Shown here piece after piece: positions 16,362 to 26,300 of a DNA stretch of 64,000 bases. The notes beneath the pieces were generated by a model that had not been told where the DNA came from, did not search any database, and was given only the letters and a program-made list of their open reading frames with translations. The translations under genes and the position numbers were made by a program. Location of the stretch: contig NZ_JAINVU010000003.1 in assembly GCF_019880555.1 (NCBI RefSeq), forward strand, positions 62,001 to 126,000. The letters run 5' to 3'. This DNA comes from Hephaestia mangrovi (GTDB lineage Bacteria; Pseudomonadota; Alphaproteobacteria; Sphingomonadales; Sphingomonadaceae). Position 1 is the stretch's first letter. Each line of letters begins with the position of its first letter.

Positions 16362-17582
16362 TCAGAGCATCTCCTTGAGCGGCACAGACGTATCCGCCAG
16401 CACTGCCGGATCGATCCTGGCGCCGGCCTCGACCGGCTTGCGGCCCTGGACGTAATCCTTGGTCGCATTGACGCAATCGAGCGCGATCACCCTGCCCTGC
16501 TTGAGGTAGACGACCGAAAAGCTGCGTGCGGCGGGATCGCCGCGCACCACCGTCTCGTCATAGCCGAGCGACAGCCCGATCGTCTGGAGCCGAAGGTCAT
16601 ATTGGTTCGACCAGAACCAGGGGATCGCCTGATAGGTCATATCGTCGCCGAGGATCGCCCTCGCGGCCACGCTTGCCTGATCGGTGGCGTTCTGCACCGA
16701 TTCGAGCCGCACTTTGGCGTCGCCGGCAAAGCGATTGGCATGCAGAGCGCAATCGCCGACCGCGAAGATATCGGGCAGCGAGGTGCGGCATTGCGCATCC
16801 ACCCGCACGCCATTGCCGCCCACCGCGCCGGCCGCGATCAGCGGCTCGACCGCCGGCACGATGCCGATCCCGACGACGACCAGATCGGCCGGCACGACCT
16901 CTCCGCCGGCCAGCCGCACGCCGGTCACGCGGCCATCGCCCTCGATCGCTTCGACGGCCACGCCGAGCCGGACATCGACGCCATGGGCGCGATGCTCGGC
17001 CTCGTAAAAGCGCGACAACTCCGGCCCGGCGACCCGCGCCATCACTCGATCGAGCGCCTCGATCACCGTCACATGCTTGCCGAATTTGGATAGCACCGCC
17101 GCCGCTTCGAGCCCGATGAAACCGCCGCCGATCACCACCGCGTCGCGCACCGCGGGCAATTCGGCGATCATGCGATCGACGTCCGCCCGATTGCGCACCG
17201 TGTGAACCCCGACGAGATCGCCGCCCTGGCAGGTGAGCCGTCGCGGATGGCCGCCCGCCGCCCAGACCAGCACACCGTAGCCGATGCTTTCCCCGCTCGC
17301 GGTCATCACGACATGCGCCGCTGGATCGACCGCGACGACACGGCGACCGGGCAGCATCGTCACCTGCCGGTCTTCCCAGAACGCCGGCGGACGGATCAGG
17401 ATGCGATCGAAGCTCTTGTCTCCGGCGAGATATTCCTTGCTCAAGGGCGGGCGCTCGTACGGCAATTCCGGTTCATCGCCGACGATCGCGATCGACCCGT
17501 CGAACTTGCCCTGGCGCAATGCGATCGCGACCTGCGCGCCGCCATGCCCTGCACCCACGATAAGGACATCAACCTGTTCCAT
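16362..17582 (-). CDS. FAD-dependent NAD(P)H:ferredoxin-type reductase
   Basis: Flavoprotein of 406 residues of the rhodocoxin/putidaredoxin reductase group, which passes electrons from NAD(P)H to a 2Fe-2S ferredoxin. The FAD-binding dinucleotide fold is [21 protein letters not shown] at the N terminus, followed by [13 protein letters not shown]. The NAD(P)H fold is [17 protein letters not shown], and the second FAD motif is [13 protein letters not shown]. The C-terminal reductase domain contains [14 protein letters not shown] start it at the ATG at 17582 (MEQVDVLIV), since the upstream [13 protein letters not shown] extension precedes the FAD fold. No ferredoxin or P450 gene is adjacent, so the partner is unknown. 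Confidence 0.9.
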   Translation of the reverse strand: MEQVDVLIVGAGHGGAQVAIALRQGKFDGSIAIVGDEPELPYERPPLSKEYLAGDKSFDRILIRPPAFWEDRQVTMLPGRRVVAVDPAAHVVMTASGESIGYGVLVWAAGGHPRRLTCQGGDLVGVHTVRNRADVDRMIAELPAVRDAVVIGGGFIGLEAAAVLSKFGKHVTVIEALDRVMARVAGPELSRFYEAEHRAHGVDVRLGVAVEAIEGDGRVTGVRLAGGEVVPADLVVVGIGIVPAVEPLIAAGAVGGNGVRVDAQCRTSLPDIFAVGDCALHANRFAGDAKVRLESVQNATDQASVAARAILGDDMTYQAIPWFWSNQYDLRLQTIGLSLGYDETVVRGDPAARSFSVVYLKQGRVIALDCVNATKDYVQGRKPVEAGARIDPAVLADTSVPLKEML

Positions 17583-17759
17583 CGCTGCCTGATAGGGAAA
17601 GGGAACCTGTCTTGTCAGCACTCATGTGGCGGACGCGTGCCCGAACGAGCCATCCCGTCGGCCGCCATATTGGGTCGCCTCAGAACCCGTCTCGGCGCGA
17701 TGCGGGCGATGGCTTTGCAGGGGCCCCTCTTGAAAACGCCCTTGCGGTGCGCCAGCTAT

Positions 17760-17776
17760 ATACCCCTACAGGGTAT
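17760..17776. promoter_or_regulatory. CsoR-family operator
   Basis: Perfect inverted repeat ATACCC-CTACA-GGGTAT, 13 bases upstream of the repressor ATG. Operators of the CsoR/RcnR/CstR (DUF156) family typically consist of AT-flanked runs of G and C with this symmetry, so autoregulation of the repressor-permease unit is likely. Confidence 0.75.
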
Positions 17777-17789
17777 CGGCGAGGCCTAT

Positions 17790-18062
17790 ATGAACGACAT
17801 GCGCAAGAGCACGGTCAACCGGTTGAGGCGCATCGAGGGGCAGGTGCGCGGGCTGGCGCAAATGGTTGAGGACGAACGCTATTGCATCGATATCCTGCAT
17901 CAGATCCAGGCGGTGAAATCGGCGCTTGGCAAGGTCGAAAGCTCGGTCCTGAAGGATCACGCCGCGCACTGCGTTGCCGATGCGATCCGATCGGGTGATC
18001 CGGCCGAGCAGCACGAAAAGTTCGGCGAACTGGTCGACCTGTTCGAGAAGGTGAAGCGCTGA
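17790..18062 (+). CDS. CsoR-family metal-sensing transcriptional repressor
   Basis: All-helical DUF156 repressor of 90 residues. It opens with the conserved NRLRRIEGQVRGLAQMVEDERYCIDIL and ends with the LVDLFEKVKR-type helix. Putative ligands are C32, H57 and C61 (RYCIDIL; KDHAAHC), matching the C-H-C triad of copper-sensing CsoR rather than the Cys-Cys pair of CstR or the Cys-His of FrmR. On metal binding such proteins release DNA. The start is the ATG at 17790 just after the palindromic operator; the long frame from 17202 upstream is a shadow of the reductase. The downstream permease is the probable regulated efflux gene. Confidence 0.9.
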   Translation: MNDMRKSTVNRLRRIEGQVRGLAQMVEDERYCIDILHQIQAVKSALGKVESSVLKDHAAHCVADAIRSGDPAEQHEKFGELVDLFEKVKR

Positions 18063-18123
18063 TCGCAAGCGCTCCCGCCTCCATTGCCGCGCCAAACGGC
18101 GTTCGACGCGTAACGGGAAAAGC

Positions 18124-19254
18124 ATGACGGACATCATCACGACGATCGGACAAGCGCTGCTGATGGCATTCGGCATGGCGTGGAAAACGGGCTGGGCCCT
18201 CATTCTCGGCTTCACGATTTCGTCAGTGCTGCGCGCGATCGTCCCGACCGATACGATCAAACGGCACCTGGGCGGCTCCGATCTTCGGCAGGTGGGAATC
18301 GCCGCCCTTTTCGGGGCGGCCAGTTCCTCCTGCTCTTATGCCGCCGCGGCGATCATGCGCACGCTGTTCAGAAAGGGCGCCAGCCTCGTTACCTCGCTCG
18401 CCTTTCTGTTCGCGGCGACCAATCTTGTGCTCGAACTCGGCATCGTTCTCTATCTGCTGATGGGCTGGCAGTTCATGGTTGCGGAATGGCTGGGCGGGAT
18501 CGCGCTGATCGCCATCATGAGCCTGATCGTTCGCCTGACCTATCCGGCGAAGCTGGGCGAGGAGGCTCGATCGATGGGCAATGGCGATGATCCGACCATG
18601 CCGGAAACCGGGGGCGACGATCACCAGCGCTGGTGGCAGAAACTGGCGCGGCCCGACATCCGAGCCACCATCGCGCGGAACTTCACGATGGAATGGTCTA
18701 TGCTGTGGAAGGATCTGGCGATCGGCTTCGTCGTCGGCGGTTTCGTCGCCGCCTTCGTGCCGCGCGACCTCTGGCAGTCGTTGTTCCTGACCGATGCGCC
18801 ATCCTGGATTCAGGTTCCGGCCAATGCGCTGATCGGCCCCATCGTGGCGATGCTGACCTTCGTGTGCTCGGTCGGCAACATTCCGCTCGCCGCGGTCCTG
18901 TGGGGCGGGGGCGCGAGTTTCGGTGGCGTGATCGCCTTCATCTACGGCGATCTGATCGTGCTTCCGCTGCTCGATGTCTATCGGCGCTATTTCGGATGGA
19001 AGATGGCGGCCTATATCGGCCTGGTGCTGTTCGCCTCGATGGCAGGCGCGGCGATCGTCATCGATCTCGCGTTCACCGCGATCGGGATCGTGCCGCACCA
19101 TGCCACCGACATCCGCGCAATGCTGACGAGCTTTTCGATCGACTATACCTTTTGGCTGAACCTGATCTTCGGGCTTTTGGGCCTGGCACTGTTTATCGTC
19201 AGCCGACGGTCGGCACGCGATAAGGCGCATAGCGGGTGCGCGCACTGCCATTGA
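18124..19254 (+). CDS. permease of the ArsP/DUF318 (SO_0444-like) family, probable metal efflux
   Basis: Polytopic inner-membrane protein of 376 residues in two hydrophobic blocks. Each half carries a family motif: ALFGAASSSCSYAAAAIMRTL in the first and VAMLTFVCSVGNIPLAAVLW in the second, joined by a charged cytoplasmic loop (about residue 145-185). The C terminus ends in a short SGCAHCH motif that could bind metal. Members of this family export copper, zinc or organoarsenicals. The 61-base gap from the CsoR-type repressor, and the repressor's copper-type ligands, favour a copper-linked role. Substrate is inferred from context. Confidence 0.82.
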   Translation: MTDIITTIGQALLMAFGMAWKTGWALILGFTISSVLRAIVPTDTIKRHLGGSDLRQVGIAALFGAASSSCSYAAAAIMRTLFRKGASLVTSLAFLFAATNLVLELGIVLYLLMGWQFMVAEWLGGIALIAIMSLIVRLTYPAKLGEEARSMGNGDDPTMPETGGDDHQRWWQKLARPDIRATIARNFTMEWSMLWKDLAIGFVVGGFVAAFVPRDLWQSLFLTDAPSWIQVPANALIGPIVAMLTFVCSVGNIPLAAVLWGGGASFGGVIAFIYGDLIVLPLLDVYRRYFGWKMAAYIGLVLFASMAGAAIVIDLAFTAIGIVPHHATDIRAMLTSFSIDYTFWLNLIFGLLGLALFIVSRRSARDKAHSGCAHCH

Positions 19255-19262
19255 GGCGCAAC

Positions 19263-19290
19263 GGCGACGGCAGCAGCCGCCGCCGCTTTT
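19263..19290 (+). terminator. probable intrinsic terminator after the permease
   Basis: GGCGACGGC-AGCA-GCCGCCGCC (one mismatch) followed by GCTTTT, located just after the permease stop and before the convergent GH31 gene end. The T tract is short, so the efficiency is uncertain. Confidence 0.45.
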
Positions 19291-19293
19291 CAT

Positions 19294-21633
19294 TCAACCT
19301 GCGGGCTCCGATGGCGAGACGATCTTGACCAGCGGCGCGAGCGACTGCCCGGTGGGCAGTGCGCCCGAAGCAGTCAGGCGGCGCGTCGCTTCGTGCCAAC
19401 TCAGCGTCGCGGTGCGGCCCGGCCGCTTGCTGGTGCCGTCATCGTCATAAAGCGTGAAGGTTGCATCGCGGCCGGGATAGACGCGAATCTCCTTCAACGG
19501 CTGCTTGGTCATGGTGCTGGGCACCTGGACGCCGAGGGGAACGATCGAGCCCGCGCGGACGTAGAGCGGGATACGATCGATCGGCGCGGCGGCGGTGATC
19601 CACTGGCCACCGGCGATGCGTGCGTTCGTCCACCAATCATACCAGTCAGACCCAGCGGGCAGATAGACGCGGCGGCTGGTCTGTCCTTGCCTCGTGACCG
19701 GCGCGACGAGAAAGGCCGGACCCAACATATATTCGTCGTCAAGATCGGCGACTTCCGGATCGTCCGGGAAATCCATGAACAGCGCGCGCATGAAGGGGGC
19801 GCCGGTTTCGGCCGTGGTATGCCCAAGCGCATAGAGATAGGGAATCAGCGAATAGCGCAGCCGCAGCCATTGCTCGAGCACCGGCAGCGCGGCGTCGCCA
19901 TAGGACCACAAGGCGGTCGCCGGGCGCTGACCGTGAATGCGTAGGGTCGGCGTAAGGCTATTGTATTCGAACCAGCGCGTGAACAGTTCGGGATAATCGG
20001 GATCGCCGGGAGACATCGCGGTGGCGCCGGCGGGATCGAGCAACGGCGGATGCGCGGGAACGTGCGGCGCTGGCCATTGCCAGCCGCCGGTATCGCTGCC
20101 CCAGTAAGCAAGACCGGTCGCGGTGAAATCGAGTCCGGTCGGCACTTGGCGGCGCAACGCTTCCCAACTGGCATCGACATCGGACGACCAGAACAGGCAC
20201 CCCGTGCGCTGCGAACCGAGATAGGCGGCACGGCATAACAGCAGATTGCGGAAGTCAGGCCGATCACGCGCCGATCCTTCCGCGACGCCCTCGGTATGAA
20301 GCAGCGGGAACACATTATGATAGCGGTCGCCCGAGCCGATCGAATACCAATGGCCATCGGGAACGAGGTCCGGCTCCGTCTCGTCAAGCCAGAACCAATC
20401 GAACCCCTGGCTGGCGATATTGTCGCGAATCTTGCCCCAATACCAGGCGCGTGCGTCGGGATTGGTGCTGTCGATCAGGGCGCCGGCGCGGTCCGAACGG
20501 ATCGGCAGGCCATCGACCGGGCTGCCGTCCTTGTCATGGAGGAACCAGCCCTTCGACGCGAGAAGATCGTAATATCGTGATTCCTTCTCGAACCGCGGCC
20601 AGACCGATATGATGCTGTGCATCCCCATCGCATGAAGCTTCTCGTTCATACCCTTGGGGTCGGGAAAAGCGGTGGGATCGATGTCGAGTTGCCCCATCCG
20701 CGTCCAATAGAACCAATCGAGCACCATCACGTCGAGCGGCAGGCCGCGGCGGCGATAGCCGTCAGCGACGCTCATCAGTTCCTTTTGCGTTTCATAACGC
20801 GCCTTGGACTGGATCAGGCCGAATGCCGCTTTGGGCGGAAGCGGCGTTGGACCGGTCAGCTTGGCATAACCGGCATAAAGCGCATCGGCGGTCGGCCCGG
20901 TGATGACGAAGAACGATACGCGCTCGCCAACTTCGGACTGGAAATGCGTGCGACCGTTGAGCCCCGGCGAGACGATCGTTTCAGACGGATTGTCCCACAC
21001 GATGCCATAGCCCTTGGTGCTGACCATGAACGGCACGCACACCGTTTCGCCGGCGGGCGCGTCATAATTGTGCTTGCAGTCGATCGTACGTCCCTTGAGG
21101 TCCAGAATTCCCTGTTGGTTCTGGCCAAGCCCGTAATAATGCTCGTCGGCACTGGTCGAGAAAGTTGCGCCGACCCGAAACGTCTTTTCCGTATTGACCG
21201 TATGCGGCGCCATTTCCCAACCCGTCATGTCGAGCAGCACCTTGCCGTCTGCGCCCCGGATCGTCAGCGCGACGGGCGGAAGCGATGGCGCGAAATAGCG
21301 TTGCATCTGCGTCGGTGGCTGCGGCGTCGGCGACGGATCGACGATGACCGACAAAGCTGAGGACGCGAACACGTCTCCGGCCTTGTCCTTCCGGTGCGTC
21401 CAGCCGGCATCGTCCGGCTTGGCGATGAAGCCATAGCCGGGCGCGGCCTCGGCCTCGTCCTTTTCCAATGAAATGGTCACGCGGACGATGTTCGGCGCAT
21501 AGGGCTCGATCGAGACCTTGCTGCCGTAGCGATCGAGCGTTGCCATCGGCGCAGCATGCGCCGCGGACACCGCAGTCGTCGTCAGCAACGCGGCGACGAC
21601 AACGCGGGTACCGGGGATCGCTGGCACTTTCAT
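19294..21633 (-). CDS. GH31 family alpha-glycosidase (probable alpha-xylosidase)
   Basis: Exported glycoside hydrolase of 779 residues with signal peptide (to about AVSAAHA). An N-terminal beta-sandwich precedes the TIM barrel, which shows DVMVLDWFYW, then the nucleophile region WFWLDETEPD (D417) and the acid/base region GCLFWSSDVDASWE (D485), followed by LAYWGSDTGGW and C-terminal beta domains. GH31 includes alpha-glucosidases and alpha-xylosidases. A GH74 endo-xyloglucanase and a TonB receptor in the same locus favour alpha-xylosidase acting on xyloglucan fragments. Its ATG overlaps the GH39 stop by one base (TAATG), so translation is coupled. Confidence 0.9.
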   Translation of the reverse strand: MKVPAIPGTRVVVAALLTTTAVSAAHAAPMATLDRYGSKVSIEPYAPNIVRVTISLEKDEAEAAPGYGFIAKPDDAGWTHRKDKAGDVFASSALSVIVDPSPTPQPPTQMQRYFAPSLPPVALTIRGADGKVLLDMTGWEMAPHTVNTEKTFRVGATFSTSADEHYYGLGQNQQGILDLKGRTIDCKHNYDAPAGETVCVPFMVSTKGYGIVWDNPSETIVSPGLNGRTHFQSEVGERVSFFVITGPTADALYAGYAKLTGPTPLPPKAAFGLIQSKARYETQKELMSVADGYRRRGLPLDVMVLDWFYWTRMGQLDIDPTAFPDPKGMNEKLHAMGMHSIISVWPRFEKESRYYDLLASKGWFLHDKDGSPVDGLPIRSDRAGALIDSTNPDARAWYWGKIRDNIASQGFDWFWLDETEPDLVPDGHWYSIGSGDRYHNVFPLLHTEGVAEGSARDRPDFRNLLLCRAAYLGSQRTGCLFWSSDVDASWEALRRQVPTGLDFTATGLAYWGSDTGGWQWPAPHVPAHPPLLDPAGATAMSPGDPDYPELFTRWFEYNSLTPTLRIHGQRPATALWSYGDAALPVLEQWLRLRYSLIPYLYALGHTTAETGAPFMRALFMDFPDDPEVADLDDEYMLGPAFLVAPVTRQGQTSRRVYLPAGSDWYDWWTNARIAGGQWITAAAPIDRIPLYVRAGSIVPLGVQVPSTMTKQPLKEIRVYPGRDATFTLYDDDGTSKRPGRTATLSWHEATRRLTASGALPTGQSLAPLVKIVSPSEPAG

Positions 21634-23249
21634 TACTTTCGCTCCTTGGGTGCAATTGACGCCGATGACATGGGCGACAGCGTGACGAGCACGATATCAT
21701 TGCTTCGCATCGGCATCTCGATATCGAATTGGCCGGTGCCGTCGATCGTCGCCATGCGATCGACGACCGGCAGGTCGCGAGTAAGTTGCTGCAACCTGCT
21801 CAATTGCGCCGCATCGAGCGTCTTCGGCAGGCCCATATCGATATAGGCCGAATAAGCGTCGTTATGGCGATAGCCGGTGCGATAGGCACGCACCCGGTAA
21901 CCGCCGGGCCGCAGATGCTCGAACGCGACTCTCGCCGGCGATGCTTGGGTGGATGGCACCAGCTTGGTGTAGAACGGCCGGTTACTGACGGGCTGTTTCG
22001 GTTGCTGCCAGTCCCACAGCAACACCTCCGTGGAGGAACCATCGGTGGTTGCCATCACCTGTGCATCTGCGGTCGGGATAACGCGCCCGTCGAGCGCGTT
22101 CAGATATTTGTAGGCGAAGAAGGCCGGCTTTCTGATACCTTCGGGATTGAGCAGCCCGAAGCCGCCCTGGAAAGGCGCAGTGGGCGGCCCCGGCTCCTCG
22201 AACAGATCCGAATAGGTCCAATAGCTCATGCCTTGGACCTCGCCTGCCACCGCCTTGATCCGCGACAGGATGTAAGGTGCGCTGATATAGGAATCGTGCA
22301 CGGCATCGCGCGGCGTGTAGCTGGTGCTCCATTCGGTGAAAAAGAGTGGCAGGTTCGGAAATGGCGAGGCGCTGATCTGCGCCCTTACCTTCTTCACATC
22401 GCCGATGATCGCGTTGGGATCGGCCGACAGCTTGGTATCACTTTTGCCGTTCTCGTCGAGAAAGCCGCCATCGACGCCGTAGCTGTGCGTGGTGACGAAA
22501 TCGACCGGCGTATGATGGGCCGCGGCATAGTCGAGAAACTCGGGCACCCAAGCTGCTCCCGCTGTCGCCGGACCGCCGACCTGTAGATCCGGGTCGATCG
22601 CCTTGATGGTTCGCGCGGTGGAATCGTATAGTTCGAAATAGGCCTTTTGATCCGCGCCCTCCCAAAAGCCGCTGAGATTGGGCTCGTTCCAAACCTCGAA
22701 ATACCAGCGTCGCACCTCGGCGGGGCCGTAGCGCGCCTCGAGATGTCGAACGAACGCGTCGATCAGGTTGCGCCAGCCATCGGGCTTCGGATGAGAGGTA
22801 TTGCCCTTCCAGTAAAAGATCGTCTGGGGCGAGGTCGCGAGCGCATCAGGCGTGAAGCTGAGCTCGACAAAGGGACGGATGCGGCGCGCCAGCAGATCGT
22901 CATAGAGCCGGTCGATGCCTCGCCAGTCATATACCGTCTTGCCATCAACCAGGCGCACCGTCTGCAGCACGTCGTGGAAGATCCCGTGGAAGCGGAGATA
23001 ACGGAAACCCAGTTCGTCGACTGCGGTTTTGAGCTGCGCCTGCGAATCGGTGCGGATCAGCGTGCCCGGATAATCGGAGCCGACGGAGAAATTATAGAAG
23101 CGGTCGAGCGGTCTGCCCGCCCGCGCTAGATCGACCGTAATTTCGCGGTCAGCGGGCGCAATCGCCCTCGCCGGAGCCGTGCAGAGAGTTGCCGCCAGCG
23201 CGACGCACATTGCCATTCGCCGGATCATGATCGATCGCCCCATCGCCAT
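21633..23249 (-). CDS. GH39-like glycoside hydrolase (beta-xylosidase type)
   Basis: Secreted enzyme of 538 residues with signal peptide MIRRMAMCVALAATLCTAPARA. The clan-A TIM barrel has the catalytic acid/base in FEVWNEPNL (E189) and the nucleophile in LPLFFTEWSTSY (E306), spaced as in GH39 beta-xylosidases; YLRFHGIFHD and FVELSFTPDAL are also typical. A beta-sandwich follows to the C terminus. The ATG at 23249 has an AAGG element 8-10 bases upstream. It is the first of the GH39-GH31 pair and lies downstream of the receptor, separated from it by a hairpin terminator. GH39 is unusual for a xyloglucan locus, where GH35 or GH95/GH29 are commoner; the exact bond it cuts is open. Confidence 0.85.
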   Translation of the reverse strand: MAMGRSIMIRRMAMCVALAATLCTAPARAIAPADREITVDLARAGRPLDRFYNFSVGSDYPGTLIRTDSQAQLKTAVDELGFRYLRFHGIFHDVLQTVRLVDGKTVYDWRGIDRLYDDLLARRIRPFVELSFTPDALATSPQTIFYWKGNTSHPKPDGWRNLIDAFVRHLEARYGPAEVRRWYFEVWNEPNLSGFWEGADQKAYFELYDSTARTIKAIDPDLQVGGPATAGAAWVPEFLDYAAAHHTPVDFVTTHSYGVDGGFLDENGKSDTKLSADPNAIIGDVKKVRAQISASPFPNLPLFFTEWSTSYTPRDAVHDSYISAPYILSRIKAVAGEVQGMSYWTYSDLFEEPGPPTAPFQGGFGLLNPEGIRKPAFFAYKYLNALDGRVIPTADAQVMATTDGSSTEVLLWDWQQPKQPVSNRPFYTKLVPSTQASPARVAFEHLRPGGYRVRAYRTGYRHNDAYSAYIDMGLPKTLDAAQLSRLQQLTRDLPVVDRMATIDGTGQFDIEMPMRSNDIVLVTLSPMSSASIAPKERK

Positions 23250-23264
23250 TGCGCCACCTTAGAT

Positions 23265-23308
23265 CGAAAGAAAAATGGGGGAGAGCCAATCCCGCGGGAC
23301 GGCTCTCC
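23265..23308 (-). terminator. intrinsic terminator between the TonB receptor and GH39-GH31
   Basis: Read on the minus strand after the receptor stop: GGAGAGCC, a 13-base loop, GGCTCTCC, then CCCCATTTTTCTTT. The perfect 8-bp stem and T-rich tail fit a rho-independent terminator. It would lower transcription of the downstream hydrolases relative to the receptor. Confidence 0.75.
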
Positions 23309-23325
23309 ACCCAGGGAGGAAGCTG

Positions 23326-26300
23326 TTAGAACTTGACCCGAACCGAAGCCGTATAACGGCGATCGCTCTGGAACCAGGCGCGCCCCATCATCCCGAACGA
23401 CTGCTGCATCAGCACTCGATTGACTGAATTGGTGAGATTCTGCGCCTCGAGGCCGAGCGAGATCTTGTCATGGTTGAACTTGAAGAAGATTGACCCGTCG
23501 AGTTCACCATAGGAGCCGTTCCAGGTCGGCAGCCCCCAAACGACGCAGTGGCTCGCGGCAGGATCACTCGGATCACCGCAGGAAACGCCGCCCGGCGTCA
23601 GCGGCGATCCATCGCTTCCCTGCGTGCCGTTGACGTTGGTCGCGAGAAGATATTTGCTGCGCCAATTATAGGCCAGACGGATCGAAATGATCCCTTTCTC
23701 GTAATAGCCGGTCAGATTGTAACTATATTTCGACAAGCCTTCGAGAGGCAGGTTGCCGAAGATCGTGCCGTTGGTATCGACGCCGTTGGCCGAGGCAAAC
23801 GCGCCGCTGTTCGCTTGCAGCGAAGACGCGTTGATGTGGGTAGAGCTGTCGACATAGGTGAAGTTCGACGAGATGCCGAAACCGCTCAGAAGGCCGGGCA
23901 GGAAATTGAAAGCCTGGTTATACCCAAGCTCGAACCCTTTGACGTTGGCTGTGCCGACATTCTGCAGCTGAACCAGCGGAAAAGTGGTCCCGTGGAATTC
24001 ATAGGGCGTCTCGACGTTGCGGATAATATTGTCGAGATGCTTGTAGAACACCGTTGCAGTCAACGAGCTGGCCGTGCCGAAATACCATTCAAGCGCCGCG
24101 TCTGCCTGGTTCGAAATGGTGGGCTTAAGATACGGATTGCCCGACGCGGTCGATGAGAAATTGTAGGCGCCGGTGGTGGTGTCGTATGACGCCGAGAGCG
24201 GCGTATAGGCCTGAAGCTGGCTGAAGGACGGCCGCGCCATTTGCCGCCCGGCAGCGAAGCGCGCCTGAAGATTGGGCGTGATCTTGTAAAGGAGATCGAG
24301 CGTCGGCAGGAAATAACTGTATTTGTTTTTCGCGACGATGGGATCGCTCGCGCCCGTGAACACCGGGCCACCCGGAGGCGCACCGGAAATCGGCTGCGGC
24401 TCGACCACGAAGCCGTCGGCGCTCATATCGGTCTTTACCCAGCGCAGACCGATATTGCCGGTCAATGGCACGCCCTGATCATCGAAACCGAACTTCAGCA
24501 AACCGTAAAGCGCATAGGTGTTTTCGCTCTGGATATTGGTCTGAGCATCGCCGAAGGCCGCCAGGGCGAATGTCGGACAATCCGCTGCCGTATGGATCTC
24601 CCGACACAGCTGGGTCGTGATGTCGTGTAGCGCGAAATAGGTGTCCGGATATCCGGTAGCCTGAGACGTCGCAGGGAACACGACGCGGGTCGGCACATCG
24701 GCGCCGCCATGATAGAAGTTGCCGCCAAAGTTGAAGAGCTGGCTCGCCGACGGGAATTCAGACAAATAGGCCAGTCGCGGAAGCGTTCCGGGAACCTGCC
24801 AGGTCTGGCTGACCGGCTGCCAATTATAGGGTGATCCCTTGTTATCGGCCTTGGTATTGGTCATGCGACCGCCGAACTGGAAGCTCTTGAGAAAGCCGCC
24901 GGTATCGAGGTCATAATCGAGATCGGCTCGATAGGCCCATTCGTTGGCGACGTTGTGCTGACGCTCATCCATGGTGAACGCCCAATAATAATTGGACGAA
25001 TCGGCGAGGTAATTCTCGTCGACCGAAAGCTTGGGCAAGCCCCCCGATAGATCGATAGTCTGGCTGGGCAGGATCACGCCGGTCGCGACGGTCGAATCGA
25101 GCCCGGTGAGCGTCGCGTGAACGTGCTGTAGGTCGCCCTTGACGGTCAAACGGCTGGTCGGACGCCAGGTGATCGTACCGGCGATATCTGTCGTCACCGA
25201 CTTCTGATCGGCGCTACGCACGTCATCGTTGAACGGCATGCCACCGCCGTCCCCCGGGTTGGGGTCGGTCTCGGTACCGCTCTGGAATACGCCGTTGTCG
25301 TCATAGGTGAACTGCGTACCCGGCGCGGGCACGATATTGTAGGCGTTGGTCTGCGCGAAGATCGCGTGTTCGTCCCAGTGGAACTTGTAGTTCGACTGGA
25401 AGAACGTGGCGGCGAAATCGAGATTGTCCGCCGGCTTCCATTGCAGGGCGCCGTAAAGGCCGAACCGCCGCCGGGTAAAATCGAGCTGGCGCCAATCGAT
25501 GCCTTTGGGAATATAGACCGTCTTGCCGGGCACGAGATCGGTGCGCGGGTAATAGGGTTCGACCTGCTCGGCATCGGTGCGCGTCGCGCTGCGTGAAAAG
25601 GCGGCATCGACAAGGAAGCCGATCTCGCCAATCGGCGTGTGCCAGCGGTTGCTGTAGATCCCCGAAAAAGAGGGCTCGAGTTGGTTGCGCAAATCGCCGA
25701 TCGATCCCGAATAGGCGATGCTGAGCACCTGCCCCTTCTGATCGAACGGCATACGCGTGCGCAGATTGACGAGGCCGCCGATGCCGCCTTCGATGTGATC
25801 CGCGCTGGGGTCCTTGTACACGTCGACGCCGGCAAGCAGCTCGGGCGGCACGTCCTCGAAGCTCAGGCTGCGGCCGCCATTGGCGCTAAAGCTGTCGCGA
25901 CCATTGATCTCCGAGCGCACAAAGGTGAGGCCGCGGATATTCACCCCCGACCCTTCGACCGAAAAATGATCGGGATCGTTGCGCGCGATGAAGTGATCGA
26001 TCGTCACACCGGTGACGCGCTGCAATGCCTCGGTCACGCTGCGGTCGGGCAGCTTGCCAATGTCATCCGACGTGATCGAGTCGACGATTTCGGAAGCATT
26101 GCGCTTGATCTGGATCGCGCTCTGAATCGCGGCGCGCTGCCCGGTAACGACGATATCCGCTGGAGCCGCCGGTTGTTTAGTGTCGGTTTGCGCAGTGCCA
26201 GTCGATTGATCGGCATCCTGGGGCGTCGCGGTAACGGTATCGCCGGTTTGCGCATAAGCGGCGCCCGGCATGGCAACGGCGCACATTGCCAGCGCCGAAA

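Noticed and set aside
17202..17789. N-terminal extension of the CsoR frame
   Set aside because: Overlaps the reductase gene antisense and crosses the palindromic operator; the repressor fold begins at 17790.
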